Below are positions 35,828 through 44,609 of a stretch of 64,000 bases of DNA, one piece after another; the first letter of the stretch is position 1, and every line of letters begins with the position of its first letter. Made by a program: the position numbers and the translations under genes. This DNA comes from Mangrovimonas sp. YM274 (GTDB lineage: Bacteria; Bacteroidota; Bacteroidia; Flavobacteriales; Flavobacteriaceae), in assembly GCF_030908385.1 (NCBI RefSeq), contig NZ_CP133091.1:2404128-2468127 (forward strand), read 5' to 3'. The notes under the pieces are model-generated. The model did no database searches. It was not told where the DNA came from and worked only from the letters and a program-made list of their open reading frames with translations.

Positions 35828-36628
35828 CAATTTATAATGATTAAGCAGTAGTTTTTCGTAAACTTTATCAGGCAAAATTCGCTTTAAAACAATGGAAAAC
35901 TTCTGCATAAACTCTCCTACTTTATAATGGATTTTAGGATTTGGAGTTTCTATGATTTTATGAATGGCTTTTGCCATAAGCATAGGGTCCTTTCCTTCAT
36001 CTACATGGGCATCCATCAATTTTAAGGTATTTCCATAAGGTTCCTTGTATGGAGACTCCTGCAATACAGGCGCATGAAACCTTCCCGCTGCAATATTTGT
36101 AGCAAAATCTCCAGGAGCCACATTGGTCATTTTAATGTTAAAACCTTTAAGTTCCATCCTGAAAGCCTCCGTCACCAGTTCCAAAGCCCCTTTGCTGGCA
36201 CTGTAAATACCTCGGTAAGGCAATCCCATATAGCCCGCAATGGAAGTTACGTTAACTATCATCCCAGTATTTTGGTTACGCATGTGTGGCAATACAGCCT
36301 TGATAACATTTATTGGACCAAAAAAATTAGTTTCGAAATTACGCTTGATTTCCACATCCGGAATTTCTTCAATAGGGCCAGTTATTCCTGCCCCGGCATT
36401 GTTAATGAGCACATCTATTTTCCCTGACCTCTCCACCACAAAGGCTACTGCCTTGGCAATTGTATCAGGCTTGGAAACATCCAAGGCTATTAATTGAAAC
36501 TTGCTATTGGTATATTTATCAGGATTTCTGCTGGTACCGTATACCTTATACCCTTTTGTAGTTAAAAACTCTCCTATGGATTTACCGATTCCGGAAGATC
36601 CTCCGGTAATGAGTACAACTTTAGACAT
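35825..36628 (-). CDS. SDR family NAD(P)-dependent oxidoreductase
   Basis: A 267-residue classical short-chain dehydrogenase. Cofactor motif TGGSSGIG (8-15), NNAG structural motif, catalytic Ser in IVNVTSIAGYMGL and Tyr-x-x-x-Lys in YSASKGALELV are all present. The residue after the second strand suggests NADP(H) preference (SRNPDKY). The substrate is unknown; the long C-terminal part with a basic end (KRILPDKVYEKLLLNHYKL) is typical of lipid- or ketone-reducing SDRs of Flavobacteria. It is the gene upstream of the aldolase on the minus strand and lies downstream of the SRP RNA gene, separated by a terminator. Confidence 0.9.
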   Translation of the reverse strand: MSKVVLITGGSSGIGKSIGEFLTTKGYKVYGTSRNPDKYTNSKFQLIALDVSKPDTIAKAVAFVVERSGKIDVLINNAGAGITGPIEEIPDVEIKRNFETNFFGPINVIKAVLPHMRNQNTGMIVNVTSIAGYMGLPYRGIYSASKGALELVTEAFRMELKGFNIKMTNVAPGDFATNIAAGRFHAPVLQESPYKEPYGNTLKLMDAHVDEGKDPMLMAKAIHKIIETPNPKIHYKVGEFMQKFSIVLKRILPDKVYEKLLLNHYKL

Positions 36629-36681
36629 TATGATATTATAAACTTAGGGCGTAAAAATAAGAATGTATTTGGGAAGAGCAT

Positions 36682-36720
36682 AAAACAAAAAGGATTTGTT
36701 ACAAAAGTGCAACAAATCCA
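36682..36720 (-). terminator. Second terminator downstream of the SRP RNA gene
   Basis: On the minus strand GGATTTGTT (36719-36711) pairs with AACAAATCC (36700-36692), then TTTTTGTTTT. It lies between the SRP RNA and the SDR gene and insulates the latter. Confidence 0.8.
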
Positions 36721-36774
36721 TATATTTTTAATTCCCCTTTTCACCAAAAAGGTTCAGTTTATGCCATAAAAAAA

Positions 36775-36868
36775 GGCAAGCTACCTACATCACACCGCTA
36801 CGACCGCGTACCTTTGCTGCGTTCCCGCCCTGGAGGATTCAGCAGGAGCTGGTTGTGTAGGACTTGCC
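36775..36868 (-). ncRNA. ffs: Small bacterial signal recognition particle RNA (4.5S RNA)
   Basis: About 94-nt RNA that binds Ffh and directs nascent membrane proteins to FtsY. On the minus strand the ends GGCAAG and CTTGCC pair. The conserved Ffh-binding core GGGCGGGAACGCAGCAAAGG shows the GGAA tetraloop and asymmetric loop of domain IV, matching E. coli GGUCCGGAAGGAAGCAGC. The final CTTGCC is followed by seven T, so the outer stem may itself act in termination. The first G (36868) is 5 bp after the -7 box. The 326-bp gap 36629-36954 between SDR and cyclotransferase genes is filled by this gene, its promoter and its terminators. Confidence 0.95.
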
Positions 36869-36872
36869 GCTG

Positions 36873-36903
36873 CAAAGATACAATCTTTTAATAGTTCTGC
36901 AAT
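36873..36903 (-). promoter_or_regulatory. Promoter of the SRP RNA gene
   Basis: On the minus strand ATTG (36903-36900), 19-bp spacer, then TATCTTTG (36880-36873). This is a near-perfect Bacteroidota -33/-7 promoter, and the RNA begins 5 bp later. Confidence 0.85.
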
Positions 36904-36954
36904 GATTTTTTAAACTGAATTTTATTAGATAAATTGCCTTAAAAACATATTGAA

Positions 36955-37992
36955 ATGACAGCCACATATAAACTTCTATCAATCACCATTTTAGCTTTTG
37001 TTTTATGGTCTTGCGGCAGCAATAATGAAACCAAAAAAAATATTTTTTCTATTGAAACAAGCGCCAAAAAGAACATAATTACCCTTGGAGAGACCTTAAA
37101 ACTGTCATTAAAAAACCCAAAAAACGTCGAAGTGACCTCGGTTAGTTATAAGCTGGCCGACCAAACAATCCCCAATGAAATTAAATTGGAAGATGTAAAA
37201 CTAGGCGTTCAACAAATAACCGCTACAATCACCACTAAAGAAGGTACCGATGAAGTTTCAACTCGCATCACCATTTTGAACAACCAAAAACCAAAACTAT
37301 ATACCTTTAATATCATTAACGAATATCCTCACGATATTACCTCCTACACGCAAGGACTAGAATTTCACGACGGCTATCTTTATGAAAGTACAGGGCAATA
37401 CAACGAATCTAAATTACTTAAAGTAGATTATAAAACAGGAGACGTATTACAAAAGACCGATTTGGAAAGGCAGTATTTTGGAGAGGGAATGACCATTTTA
37501 AATGACAAGATCTACCAGTTAACTTGGAGAGAAAACACCGGATTTGTTTACCAATTGGAGTCTTTTGAAAAGATTAGCTCCTTCACTTACGGTCAAAGCA
37601 AAGAAGGTTGGGGACTTTGTAATGACAATAACGTAATTTATAAAAGTGATGGAACCGAGAACATATGGATTTTAGATCCTAACACCCTTCAGGAAAAAGA
37701 CCATATTCAGGTTTACCGAGATAAGGGAAAAGTAATCAACCTGAATGAATTGGAATGGATTGACGGTAAAATATATGCCAACAACTATCAATTTAATGGT
37801 GTAACCATTATCAACCCTAAAAATGGCGCTGTAGAAGGAGTTATTGACTTCTCCCCGCTTCACAACAAAGTAAAACAACATCCTGGCCTAGACGTACTGA
37901 ATGGTCTTGCTTACAATCCTGAGACAAATACCCTTTTTGTAACTGGTAAACGTTGGAACAAATTGTTTGAAGTTGAAATTATTGAAAAGTAA
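36955..37992 (+). CDS. Glutaminyl-peptide cyclotransferase lipoprotein
   Basis: A 345-residue bacterial-type (GluCyclTransf_2, beta-propeller) enzyme that turns N-terminal glutamine of proteins into pyroglutamate. The signal peptide ends in a lipobox (VLWSC, Cys20). Residues 25-115 are an extra beta-rich domain common in Bacteroidota forms. The propeller covers 118-345: PHDITSYTQGLEFHDGYLY, STGQYNESKLLKVD, TWRENTGFVYQ and TGKRWNKLFEVE. The protein would act in the periplasm on exported proteins. It diverges from the SRP RNA gene. Confidence 0.93.
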   Translation: MTATYKLLSITILAFVLWSCGSNNETKKNIFSIETSAKKNIITLGETLKLSLKNPKNVEVTSVSYKLADQTIPNEIKLEDVKLGVQQITATITTKEGTDEVSTRITILNNQKPKLYTFNIINEYPHDITSYTQGLEFHDGYLYESTGQYNESKLLKVDYKTGDVLQKTDLERQYFGEGMTILNDKIYQLTWRENTGFVYQLESFEKISSFTYGQSKEGWGLCNDNNVIYKSDGTENIWILDPNTLQEKDHIQVYRDKGKVINLNELEWIDGKIYANNYQFNGVTIINPKNGAVEGVIDFSPLHNKVKQHPGLDVLNGLAYNPETNTLFVTGKRWNKLFEVEIIEK

Positions 37993-38011
37993 GCAATAAA
38001 GGCTACTTTTG
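37982..38011 (+). promoter_or_regulatory. Promoter of the thioesterase gene
   Basis: TTG (37982-37984), 19-bp spacer, TACTTTTG (38004-38011): a full match to the -33/-7 pattern. It overlaps the end of the cyclotransferase gene and lies 19 bp before the ATG. Confidence 0.7.
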
Positions 38012-38030
38012 CGCCCAAACAAATTGAGCC

Positions 38031-38420
38031 ATGAAAACCTTTGAAACCATAATTACCGTAACAGAAGATGATCTGGACCAGCTAAACCACGTCAACAATG
38101 TGAGGTACGTACAATGGGTTCAAGATGTTGCGTCCCAACATTGGGACGCTGGGGCTACCCAAGCCATAAAAGACCAGTATTTTTGGGTGTTGGTAAAACA
38201 TACCATAGAATACAAGCAACCTGCCTTTCTAGGAGAATCCATTAGGCTAAAAACCTATATCGCCAAATCCGAAGGTGTCATCTCTACTAGGATTGTAGAA
38301 ATCTATAACAATACAACCTCCAAGCTACTTGTAACCTCAAAAGCCAATTGGTGTTTAATTTCAAAAAATACCAATCGGCCTTGCAGAATTACTGAAGAAA
38401 TAGAACATCTCTTTACTTAA
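38031..38420 (+). CDS. Acyl-CoA thioesterase (4HBT hotdog fold)
   Basis: A 129-residue cytoplasmic hotdog-fold protein. The N-terminal motif DLDQLNHVNNVRYVQW has the Asp/His/Asn pattern of YbgC/4-hydroxybenzoyl-CoA thioesterases, and YIAKSEGVISTRIVEIY forms the central strands. It hydrolyses an acyl-CoA or acyl-ACP thioester; the chain specificity is not visible. It has its own promoter and no obvious terminator. Confidence 0.9.
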   Translation: MKTFETIITVTEDDLDQLNHVNNVRYVQWVQDVASQHWDAGATQAIKDQYFWVLVKHTIEYKQPAFLGESIRLKTYIAKSEGVISTRIVEIYNNTTSKLLVTSKANWCLISKNTNRPCRITEEIEHLFT

Positions 38421-38512
38421 ACAAAGGTTAAAACCGCTGTTAAATTTTCTTAAGAAAGAGGATTCTTACTTTACTATTGTCTTATTTTGATTGTAAGCCA
38501 ACCAATCAAAAT

Positions 38513-39247
38513 ATGTTTAGAATCCTTTGTTTTGTTTGTATTCTTGCCTCCCAACTTGCCGCTTCCCAATCCTTGAAAGGCAAAGTATATGATGCCGAAA
38601 CCACTGTAAAAGGAGGCAAAATCATCAACATCAACAAAAATAAATTTACTTATACCGATGACAATGGCAACTTCAATGTAGAAGCCGCTCCAGGCGACAC
38701 TTTAACATTCCACTCCTTATTTCATGAAAGCCAGCAACTGGTTTTAAAACCAATTCACTTTAAAGAAACCCTAGTCATTGAATTAAAAAAAGTTACTCAT
38801 ACCTTAGATGAAATCATCATAATTGATGAAAGGGAAAAGGTTTTTGACTCTACAAAATTCCAATCTACCTTTCTAAAGCAGTTGGCAACTGATAGGAAGA
38901 ACAATCCCTTTTTATACAGTAACCAATATAACACTTCAATGGATTTCATTGCCATAGGAAAACTTTTTGGAAAACTATTTAAAAGCAAAAAAGACATCCC
39001 AGTCATCCAGTATGCATTATATGAGGATTTTTACAGACTATTTTCCACGAGTTCCTATTTCAATGACAACTTTATAAAGAAAGAACTACATATTCCATTG
39101 GAACACAAATACCTATTCTTTGAATACTTAGAAGCCCAAAACATTTCGAAATCCCTACTGAAAAGCAACAATGATTTTCTCCTTTTGGATGCCCTTTTAA
39201 AGCATGGCGATAGCTTCTCCAAACTATTGCAGGAAAACAAACCTTAA
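38513..39247 (+). CDS. Exported protein with carboxypeptidase-regulatory-like N-terminal domain
   Basis: A 244-residue exported protein. The start at 38513 (MFRILCFVCIL) gives a clean signal peptide ending near residue 19; an in-frame upstream start at 38477 would add a hydrophilic tail before it. Residues 20-95 are a CarboxypepD_reg-like beta-sandwich: LKGKVYDAETTVKGGKI, FTYTDDNGNFNVEAAPGDTL, then LDEIIIIDERE as in TonB-receptor N-terminal domains. Residues 105-244 are mostly alpha-helical and have no family I recognise. No beta-barrel follows. It is probably periplasmic, possibly at the outer membrane. Confidence 0.75.
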   Translation: MFRILCFVCILASQLAASQSLKGKVYDAETTVKGGKIININKNKFTYTDDNGNFNVEAAPGDTLTFHSLFHESQQLVLKPIHFKETLVIELKKVTHTLDEIIIIDEREKVFDSTKFQSTFLKQLATDRKNNPFLYSNQYNTSMDFIAIGKLFGKLFKSKKDIPVIQYALYEDFYRLFSTSSYFNDNFIKKELHIPLEHKYLFFEYLEAQNISKSLLKSNNDFLLLDALLKHGDSFSKLLQENKP

Positions 39248-39347
39248 CTTAAAAGGCAACAACTCTAAAATACTTCCGTTGATACTACGCATTCGTGTAA
39301 AAAATCATACTTTTATCGCTCAAAAGCACCACAGCATTTTATTATCT

Positions 39348-40913
39348 ATGAAGAAACTAGGCTACTTTATTTTTGCACTATCAATTTTAATGACCTGGAG
39401 TTCCTGTCGAAACGATTTTGATTTCGAACCAAGTACGGGACAATTACAATTTTCCAAAGACACCGTGTACCTTGATACCGTATTCACAAATATTGGTTCA
39501 AGCACCTACAACCTTAAAGTATACAACAGAAGTTCTAATGATATTGTCATCCCTACGCTACGTTTAGGACAAGGAGAAAGCTCCAATTACCGCTTGAATG
39601 TTGACGGCCTTTCCGGAAAGGAGTTTCAAGATATAGAATTATTGGCAAAGGACAGTATGTACATTTTTATAGAAACAACTGTAGACATAGAAACCTTTGC
39701 TGCTACCAACTCCCAATTTTTATACACCGATGCCATAGAATTTGACAGCGGCAACAATTTTCAAAAAGTAGAATTGGTAACCCTAATACAAGATGCGGTA
39801 TTTATCTATCCTAGTAAAGATGAAACTACCGGAATTGTGGAAACCCTCACGTTTGATGTGGATGGTGATGGCATTGATGACGAAACGAATCTTCAAGGGC
39901 GTTTTTTAACCGATGAAGAATTGACATTTACCAACGAGAAACCCTATGTTATTTACGGCTACGCGGGAGTCAACAGTGGCAAAACACTGACTGTAGAAGC
40001 TGGTGCGCGCATACATTTTCACGCCAATTCAGGCCTGCTAGTAACCAATAACGCGTCTTTACAAGTAAATGGTGCTTTTAGCAATGACCAAGAGCTTTTG
40101 GAAAACGAAGTTATTTTTCAAGGGGACCGTCTTGAACCTTTATACGAGGATGTTCCTGGGCAATGGGGAACCATTTGGTTATACAACGGAAGTACCAATA
40201 ACTCCATTAATTACGCCACCATAAAAAATGCAACCATCGGTATTTTAAGTGAAGGAAACCAATACGAAGAAAGCAATAAACTGAATCTTACAAATACCCA
40301 AATTTACAACTCTAGTAACTTTGGTGTTTTGGGTCGTGCTACTTCTATTGGAGCCCAAAATGTAGTTATCAATAATTCTGGGCAATCATCTTTTGCAGGC
40401 ACCTATGGCGGAAAATACAATTTTACGCACTGTACCTTGGCCAATTATTGGGGCAACAGCTTTAGGCAATTTCCATCCGTACTTATCAATAATTATGAGG
40501 TGGATGAAGAACAGAATATCTACACCAATGACCTTGATGAGGCCAACTTCAACAATTGCATTATCTATGGTAATGACAACCCTGAATTTCTTTTGGATCA
40601 AGAAGAAAGTGGCGAAGTCTTCAATTTCAAATTTACCAACTGTCTGTTAAGATTTCAAGATAACACCAACTTCTTTTCTGGAGACAATTATGATTTTGAC
40701 AATACGCTTCTGTATGAGAACAATATCTTTAATGAATCGCCCGATTTTAGAGCACCTTTTGAAAACGATTTAATAATAGGGGAAGATTCTGCAGCCAACA
40801 ATCAAGGGAATGCTTTTTATGCCAACCAAGTACCAACAGACCTCTTGAACAACAACAGAACTAGTTCCCCCGATTTAGGCGCATATCAACATATTACATT
40901 TGAAGAAAATTAA
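39348..40913 (+). CDS. Lipoprotein with beta-helix-like repeats
   Basis: A 521-residue surface or periplasmic lipoprotein. The start at 39348 gives a lipoprotein signal (TWSSC, Cys20); an in-frame codon at 39204 lies within the previous gene and gives no signal peptide. Residues 35-135 form a beta-sandwich (FSKDTVYLDTVFTNIGSSTY, typical of Ig-like choice-of-anchor domains). Residues 200-520 have the short strand pattern of a right-handed parallel beta-helix (GARIHFHANSGLLVTNNASL, NSINYATIKNATIGILSEG), ending in SPDLGAYQ, a common end of polysaccharide-binding or lyase-like helices. No catalytic residues can be assigned. Confidence 0.8.
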   Translation: MKKLGYFIFALSILMTWSSCRNDFDFEPSTGQLQFSKDTVYLDTVFTNIGSSTYNLKVYNRSSNDIVIPTLRLGQGESSNYRLNVDGLSGKEFQDIELLAKDSMYIFIETTVDIETFAATNSQFLYTDAIEFDSGNNFQKVELVTLIQDAVFIYPSKDETTGIVETLTFDVDGDGIDDETNLQGRFLTDEELTFTNEKPYVIYGYAGVNSGKTLTVEAGARIHFHANSGLLVTNNASLQVNGAFSNDQELLENEVIFQGDRLEPLYEDVPGQWGTIWLYNGSTNNSINYATIKNATIGILSEGNQYEESNKLNLTNTQIYNSSNFGVLGRATSIGAQNVVINNSGQSSFAGTYGGKYNFTHCTLANYWGNSFRQFPSVLINNYEVDEEQNIYTNDLDEANFNNCIIYGNDNPEFLLDQEESGEVFNFKFTNCLLRFQDNTNFFSGDNYDFDNTLLYENNIFNESPDFRAPFENDLIIGEDSAANNQGNAFYANQVPTDLLNNNRTSSPDLGAYQHITFEEN

Positions 40914-40991
40914 GATTAGTTAGTAAAACACATATTTAGGTAATCAAAATTTAACTAATTTTATAACACAACTATTAATCAGGGTTTTGTT

Positions 40992-41369
40992 ATGACTTAT
41001 TTTATTTTTGAAATAGCCTGTATCTGTGCAGGTCTTATGCTAGCGGTAACAACTTTAGACCGTTTGGACGGAAAAAGTAATTTTTTTGTAAATATTGCCG
41101 CCAAATTACAGCCATTAAGCCCTATTATTGGAATACTAACCTTAGCCATAGGTATTATATTCATAATTAAATTTAACTGTATCATTTTCGCTCTTGTAGG
41201 GATAGCCTGCGGAATATTGTTACTCCCCCAACAGCTTTCAAAAGTTCCAGGGATAGGCGATTCACTTTTCAAACTATCTCAAAAAATAAACCCCTATAAA
41301 GTACTCATCGGGGATGTTGCACTTATTCTAGGGGTTTTAAGCTTATTTAATATGAATCCCTTCTGCTAA
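40992..41369 (+). CDS. Small membrane protein of unknown function
   Basis: A 125-residue hydrophobic protein with four probable membrane segments (about residues 3-20, 42-60, 64-80 and 103-120). No named family is recognised. A positively charged central loop (QQLSKVPGIGDSLFKLSQK) lies between segments 3 and 4. It stands alone on the plus strand and ends 4 bp before the convergent repeat-protein gene. Confidence 0.7.
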   Translation: MTYFIFEIACICAGLMLAVTTLDRLDGKSNFFVNIAAKLQPLSPIIGILTLAIGIIFIIKFNCIIFALVGIACGILLLPQQLSKVPGIGDSLFKLSQKINPYKVLIGDVALILGVLSLFNMNPFC

Positions 41370-41373
41370 CAGA

Positions 41374-43122
41374 TCATTTTAATTCAATCTTTTTGGTAAC
41401 AGATCCTAATTCGTTAGAAATATTAAAATAATAAAGTCCTTTGGCAATATTGGATAAATCAACCCTATTATTAGAATTGTCAAGTTCCTGTTCGTATACA
41501 TGTTGCCCTAAAGTATTGTAGACTGATAAATGTGAGGCCAATTCTAGACCAGAAATTACCACCAATCCCGAGGAAGGATTTGGATAAATACTAATCAGGC
41601 CAAATGCGGCCTCATCAATCCCAAGAGTACTTCCCTCCACAACTTCCAAAGTTTGATTAGGAGCAACATTATTATAAATATCTACAGTACCACTTAGCCA
41701 TGTCACCTTAACATAATCGATGGTTGTGGACTCTCCTACTCCGAAAAGCTCAGTGTTGGAATTTTGGCTTAAATACCCTTCCCCTAAAGCAACATAACGA
41801 TACTGTACTTTTCCTCCGGCAGAAACCTCCAATTTTGAACCAATACCATCTTTGTTAGAACTAACACCTTCCAATTTTACCTTAAGATAATTATTAGAAG
41901 TATCGGTTTGATTTTCCCATAAAAACGGCAGCGAATTATCATTAATAACTACCATATCTGGCAATCCATCATTGTTAAAGTCACCTAGGGCATTCCCATA
42001 ACTCACTTGAATATCGTCATCAAAACCGGCGGTTTCAGGAATCAAACATGTGTCGTTTCCTTGGTTGTGGTAAAAGGCAGAAGGAAGCAGCATAGCAGGC
42101 TGAGTATCTGTAAAAGCACCACTAACATAAATGTCGTTAAACGTATCCAAATCGGCATCCAAAAATAGGGCTCCCCAACCAAAACTATTGAAAACAGTTC
42201 CTGTCATACCAGCAATATTGGTAAAGGTTTCATCACCATTGTTACTTAAAAGTGCATTCCCTTCAGGATCGGCAAAAGGACTATCGGTATTGGTTATATA
42301 GATATCCACCCAACCATCATTATCAAAGTCTTCCACTGTGGCAGACATAGCATCCATTGCTAAATCGGCGCCACTGCTTACACTAATGTCTGTAAATGTG
42401 CCATCGCCATTGTTTTTCAAAAAATAGTTATCATAATAAGTACGATCATTATTGATATAAATATCTTGCCAACCGTCATTATTGAAATCGCAAAAAACTG
42501 CATTTAAACACAACACAGCTTCCAAATCCGCAACCCCAGAAGCTACAGTAACATTGGTAAATGTACCATCTCCTTCGTTGTGATACAGTTGATTGTAAAT
42601 TTCGGAAGTGAAGTCGTACTTGCATATCATGACATCCAAAAATCCATCGTTGTCATAATCTCCCCAAGCACAACCTGTAGACAAAGGCGTATTCCCATCT
42701 ATTCCTGATGTTTCCGTAACATCAACAAAGGTCATATCTCCTTGATTCTGATAAAGTCTGTTGAAACCAATATTACTGGTCACAAAAAAATCTTTATCGC
42801 CATCATTGTCATAATCTACCCAAATAGGATGCTTGGTATTGTAATTGGGATCGACCATATCAAAAGTCACCTGCGAAAAAGTTCCTTCATTATTTTGAAA
42901 AAACAACACGGGAGTATCTGTAGCCGAACTGAAGGTTATATCATCCCAACCGTCACCATTAAAATCGCAGAACGAAACGCCGCCTCCTTCTGAAAGAAGA
43001 TCGATCGTCACATCAATTCCCTTGGCCAGTGCCACATTATCAAATTGCAATTGAGCCTTTAGTTTAGGGGACACCAAAAACAAACCAATTGCACTAACGA
43101 ACGCTATTAATCTTGTTACCAT
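41374..43122 (-). CDS. T9SS-secreted FG-GAP/VCBS repeat protein (CRTAC1-like)
   Basis: A 582-residue secreted protein. It has a signal peptide (residues 1-23), then at least seven calcium-binding FG-GAP/VCBS repeats of a beta-propeller, each with a D-x-[DN]-x-DG type loop (DFNGDGWDDI, DYDNDGDKDF, DYDNDGFLDV, DFNNDGWQDI, DFDNDGWVDI, DFNNDGLPDM). An ASPIC/UnbV domain follows (GIGSKLEVSAGG, VTWLSGTVDIYNNV). The last 70 residues are a type A T9SS sorting domain (IYPNPSSGLVVISG, GLYYFNISNE, KKIELK), directing export through the gliding-associated secretion system. The role may be adhesion or ligand binding. It begins 11 bp after glyA ends. Confidence 0.93.
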   Translation of the reverse strand: MVTRLIAFVSAIGLFLVSPKLKAQLQFDNVALAKGIDVTIDLLSEGGGVSFCDFNGDGWDDITFSSATDTPVLFFQNNEGTFSQVTFDMVDPNYNTKHPIWVDYDNDGDKDFFVTSNIGFNRLYQNQGDMTFVDVTETSGIDGNTPLSTGCAWGDYDNDGFLDVMICKYDFTSEIYNQLYHNEGDGTFTNVTVASGVADLEAVLCLNAVFCDFNNDGWQDIYINNDRTYYDNYFLKNNGDGTFTDISVSSGADLAMDAMSATVEDFDNDGWVDIYITNTDSPFADPEGNALLSNNGDETFTNIAGMTGTVFNSFGWGALFLDADLDTFNDIYVSGAFTDTQPAMLLPSAFYHNQGNDTCLIPETAGFDDDIQVSYGNALGDFNNDGLPDMVVINDNSLPFLWENQTDTSNNYLKVKLEGVSSNKDGIGSKLEVSAGGKVQYRYVALGEGYLSQNSNTELFGVGESTTIDYVKVTWLSGTVDIYNNVAPNQTLEVVEGSTLGIDEAAFGLISIYPNPSSGLVVISGLELASHLSVYNTLGQHVYEQELDNSNNRVDLSNIAKGLYYFNISNELGSVTKKIELK

Positions 43123-43133
43123 AGAGTATTTGT

Positions 43134-44405
43134 TTAGTTAAACAAAGCTCTATCCTTCATCATGTTGTTCACTTTTACAGCGACTTCTTCCAGCACAGTT
43201 TCGTTTTCATAATTTGTAATAACCTCGTCTATCAAGGTTACGATAGATTCCATATCAGCTTCTTTTAAACCTCTTGTGGTTATAGCCGCTGCCCCTATTC
43301 TAATTCCTGAAGTAACAAAAGGAGACTTATCATCAAAAGGCACCATATTCTTGTTTACAGTAATATCAGCTTTTACCAAAGCTTCCTCTGCCTCTTTTCC
43401 TGTTATGTTCTTATTGCGAAGATCGATCAACATCATGTGGTTATCAGTCCCTCCGGAAATGATATTATAGCCTTTAGCCACAAAAGCCTCAGCCATAGCT
43501 GCAGCGTTCTTCTTCACCTGCAATACATAATGCATAAAATCATCGGTAAGTGCTTCACCAAAAGCAATAGCCTTAGCGGCAATGATATGTTCTAATGGTC
43601 CTCCTTGGTTTCCTGGGAATACCGCAGAATCCAATAATGAAGACATTTTTCTAAGATTTCCATTTTTCAACTTTAATCCAAATGGATTGTCAAAATCTTC
43701 TCCCATTAAAATCATCCCTCCTCTAGGTCCTCTAAGAGTTTTGTGCGTTGTAGTCGTTACAATATGACAGTGAGGAATTGGGTCATTCAAAATTCCTTTG
43801 GCTATCAAACCTGCTGGGTGAGAAATATCGGCCATTAAAATAGCTCCCACGCTATCAGCAATTTCACGGAACCTTTTAAAGTCCATATCACGGGAATAAG
43901 CAGAAGCTCCCGCTATAATAAGTTTAGGCTGCTCTTTAGTGGCAACCTCTTGAATTTTATCATAGTTCAAAACGCCAGTTTCTTGATCTACTCCATAAAA
44001 CACAGGATTGTACAATTTTCCTGAGAAATTCACTGGAGACCCGTGTGTTAAGTGTCCACCATGAGATAAATCGAAACCTAATATTTTGTCTCCAGGCTTC
44101 AAACAAGCTGCAAAAACCGCAGTGTTAGCTTGACTTCCTGAATGTGGCTGTACGTTTGCGTAGGCAGCTCCAAACAATGTTTTGGCACGATCTATGGCTA
44201 TTTGTTCTATTTGATCAACCACTTCGCACCCTCCGTAATAACGTTTTCCTGGGTATCCTTCGGCATATTTATTGGTCAATACAGAACCTGCAGCTTCCAT
44301 TACTTGTTCGCTTACAAAATTCTCGGAAGCAATTAACTCCAAACCTTCCAATTGTCTTTCTCTTTCGTCTTCTATGAGCTCAAAAATTTGTTGATCACGT
44401 AGCAT
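43134..44405 (-). CDS. glyA: Serine hydroxymethyltransferase
   Basis: PLP enzyme that converts serine and tetrahydrofolate to glycine and 5,10-methylenetetrahydrofolate, the one-carbon source for PanB, purines and thymidylate. The 423-residue protein has [41 protein letters not shown] and Schiff-base Lys222 in [14 protein letters not shown], all canonical. Start ATG at 44405. A -7-like box TATTTTTG (minus strand, 44439-44432) precedes it by 27 bp. The T9SS repeat-protein gene follows 11 bp after the stop on the same strand. Confidence 0.98.
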   Translation of the reverse strand: MLRDQQIFELIEDERERQLEGLELIASENFVSEQVMEAAGSVLTNKYAEGYPGKRYYGGCEVVDQIEQIAIDRAKTLFGAAYANVQPHSGSQANTAVFAACLKPGDKILGFDLSHGGHLTHGSPVNFSGKLYNPVFYGVDQETGVLNYDKIQEVATKEQPKLIIAGASAYSRDMDFKRFREIADSVGAILMADISHPAGLIAKGILNDPIPHCHIVTTTTHKTLRGPRGGMILMGEDFDNPFGLKLKNGNLRKMSSLLDSAVFPGNQGGPLEHIIAAKAIAFGEALTDDFMHYVLQVKKNAAAMAEAFVAKGYNIISGGTDNHMMLIDLRNKNITGKEAEEALVKADITVNKNMVPFDDKSPFVTSGIRIGAAAITTRGLKEADMESIVTLIDEVITNYENETVLEEVAVKVNNMMKDRALFN

Positions 44406-44564
44406 AAAAATTAGTTTAGTTAAAAATTTATCAAAAATAATAAATCCAATGAGTATTGAAGTTCAAAAAACAGATATTTACCTTCTTGGTCTTTATTTTT
44501 TATTAACCCTTAGAAATCAACCTACTTTTTCAGCATTTTTTTCAATTAGAACGAAAAAATTATG

Positions 44565-44572
44565 TAGGTTTG
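44565..44572 (+). promoter_or_regulatory. Putative -7 box of fahA
   Basis: TAGGTTTG, 38 bp before the ATG; matches TAnnTTTG. A T-rich stretch lies at the -33 place without a clear TTG. Confidence 0.45.
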
Positions 44573-44609
44573 ACTAGAATTTATTAAACCATTAATCTCT
44601 AATACTTTT

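Noticed and set aside
39204-39347. Longer start of the beta-helix lipoprotein
   Set aside because: It begins inside the previous gene and removes the lipoprotein signal from the N-terminus.
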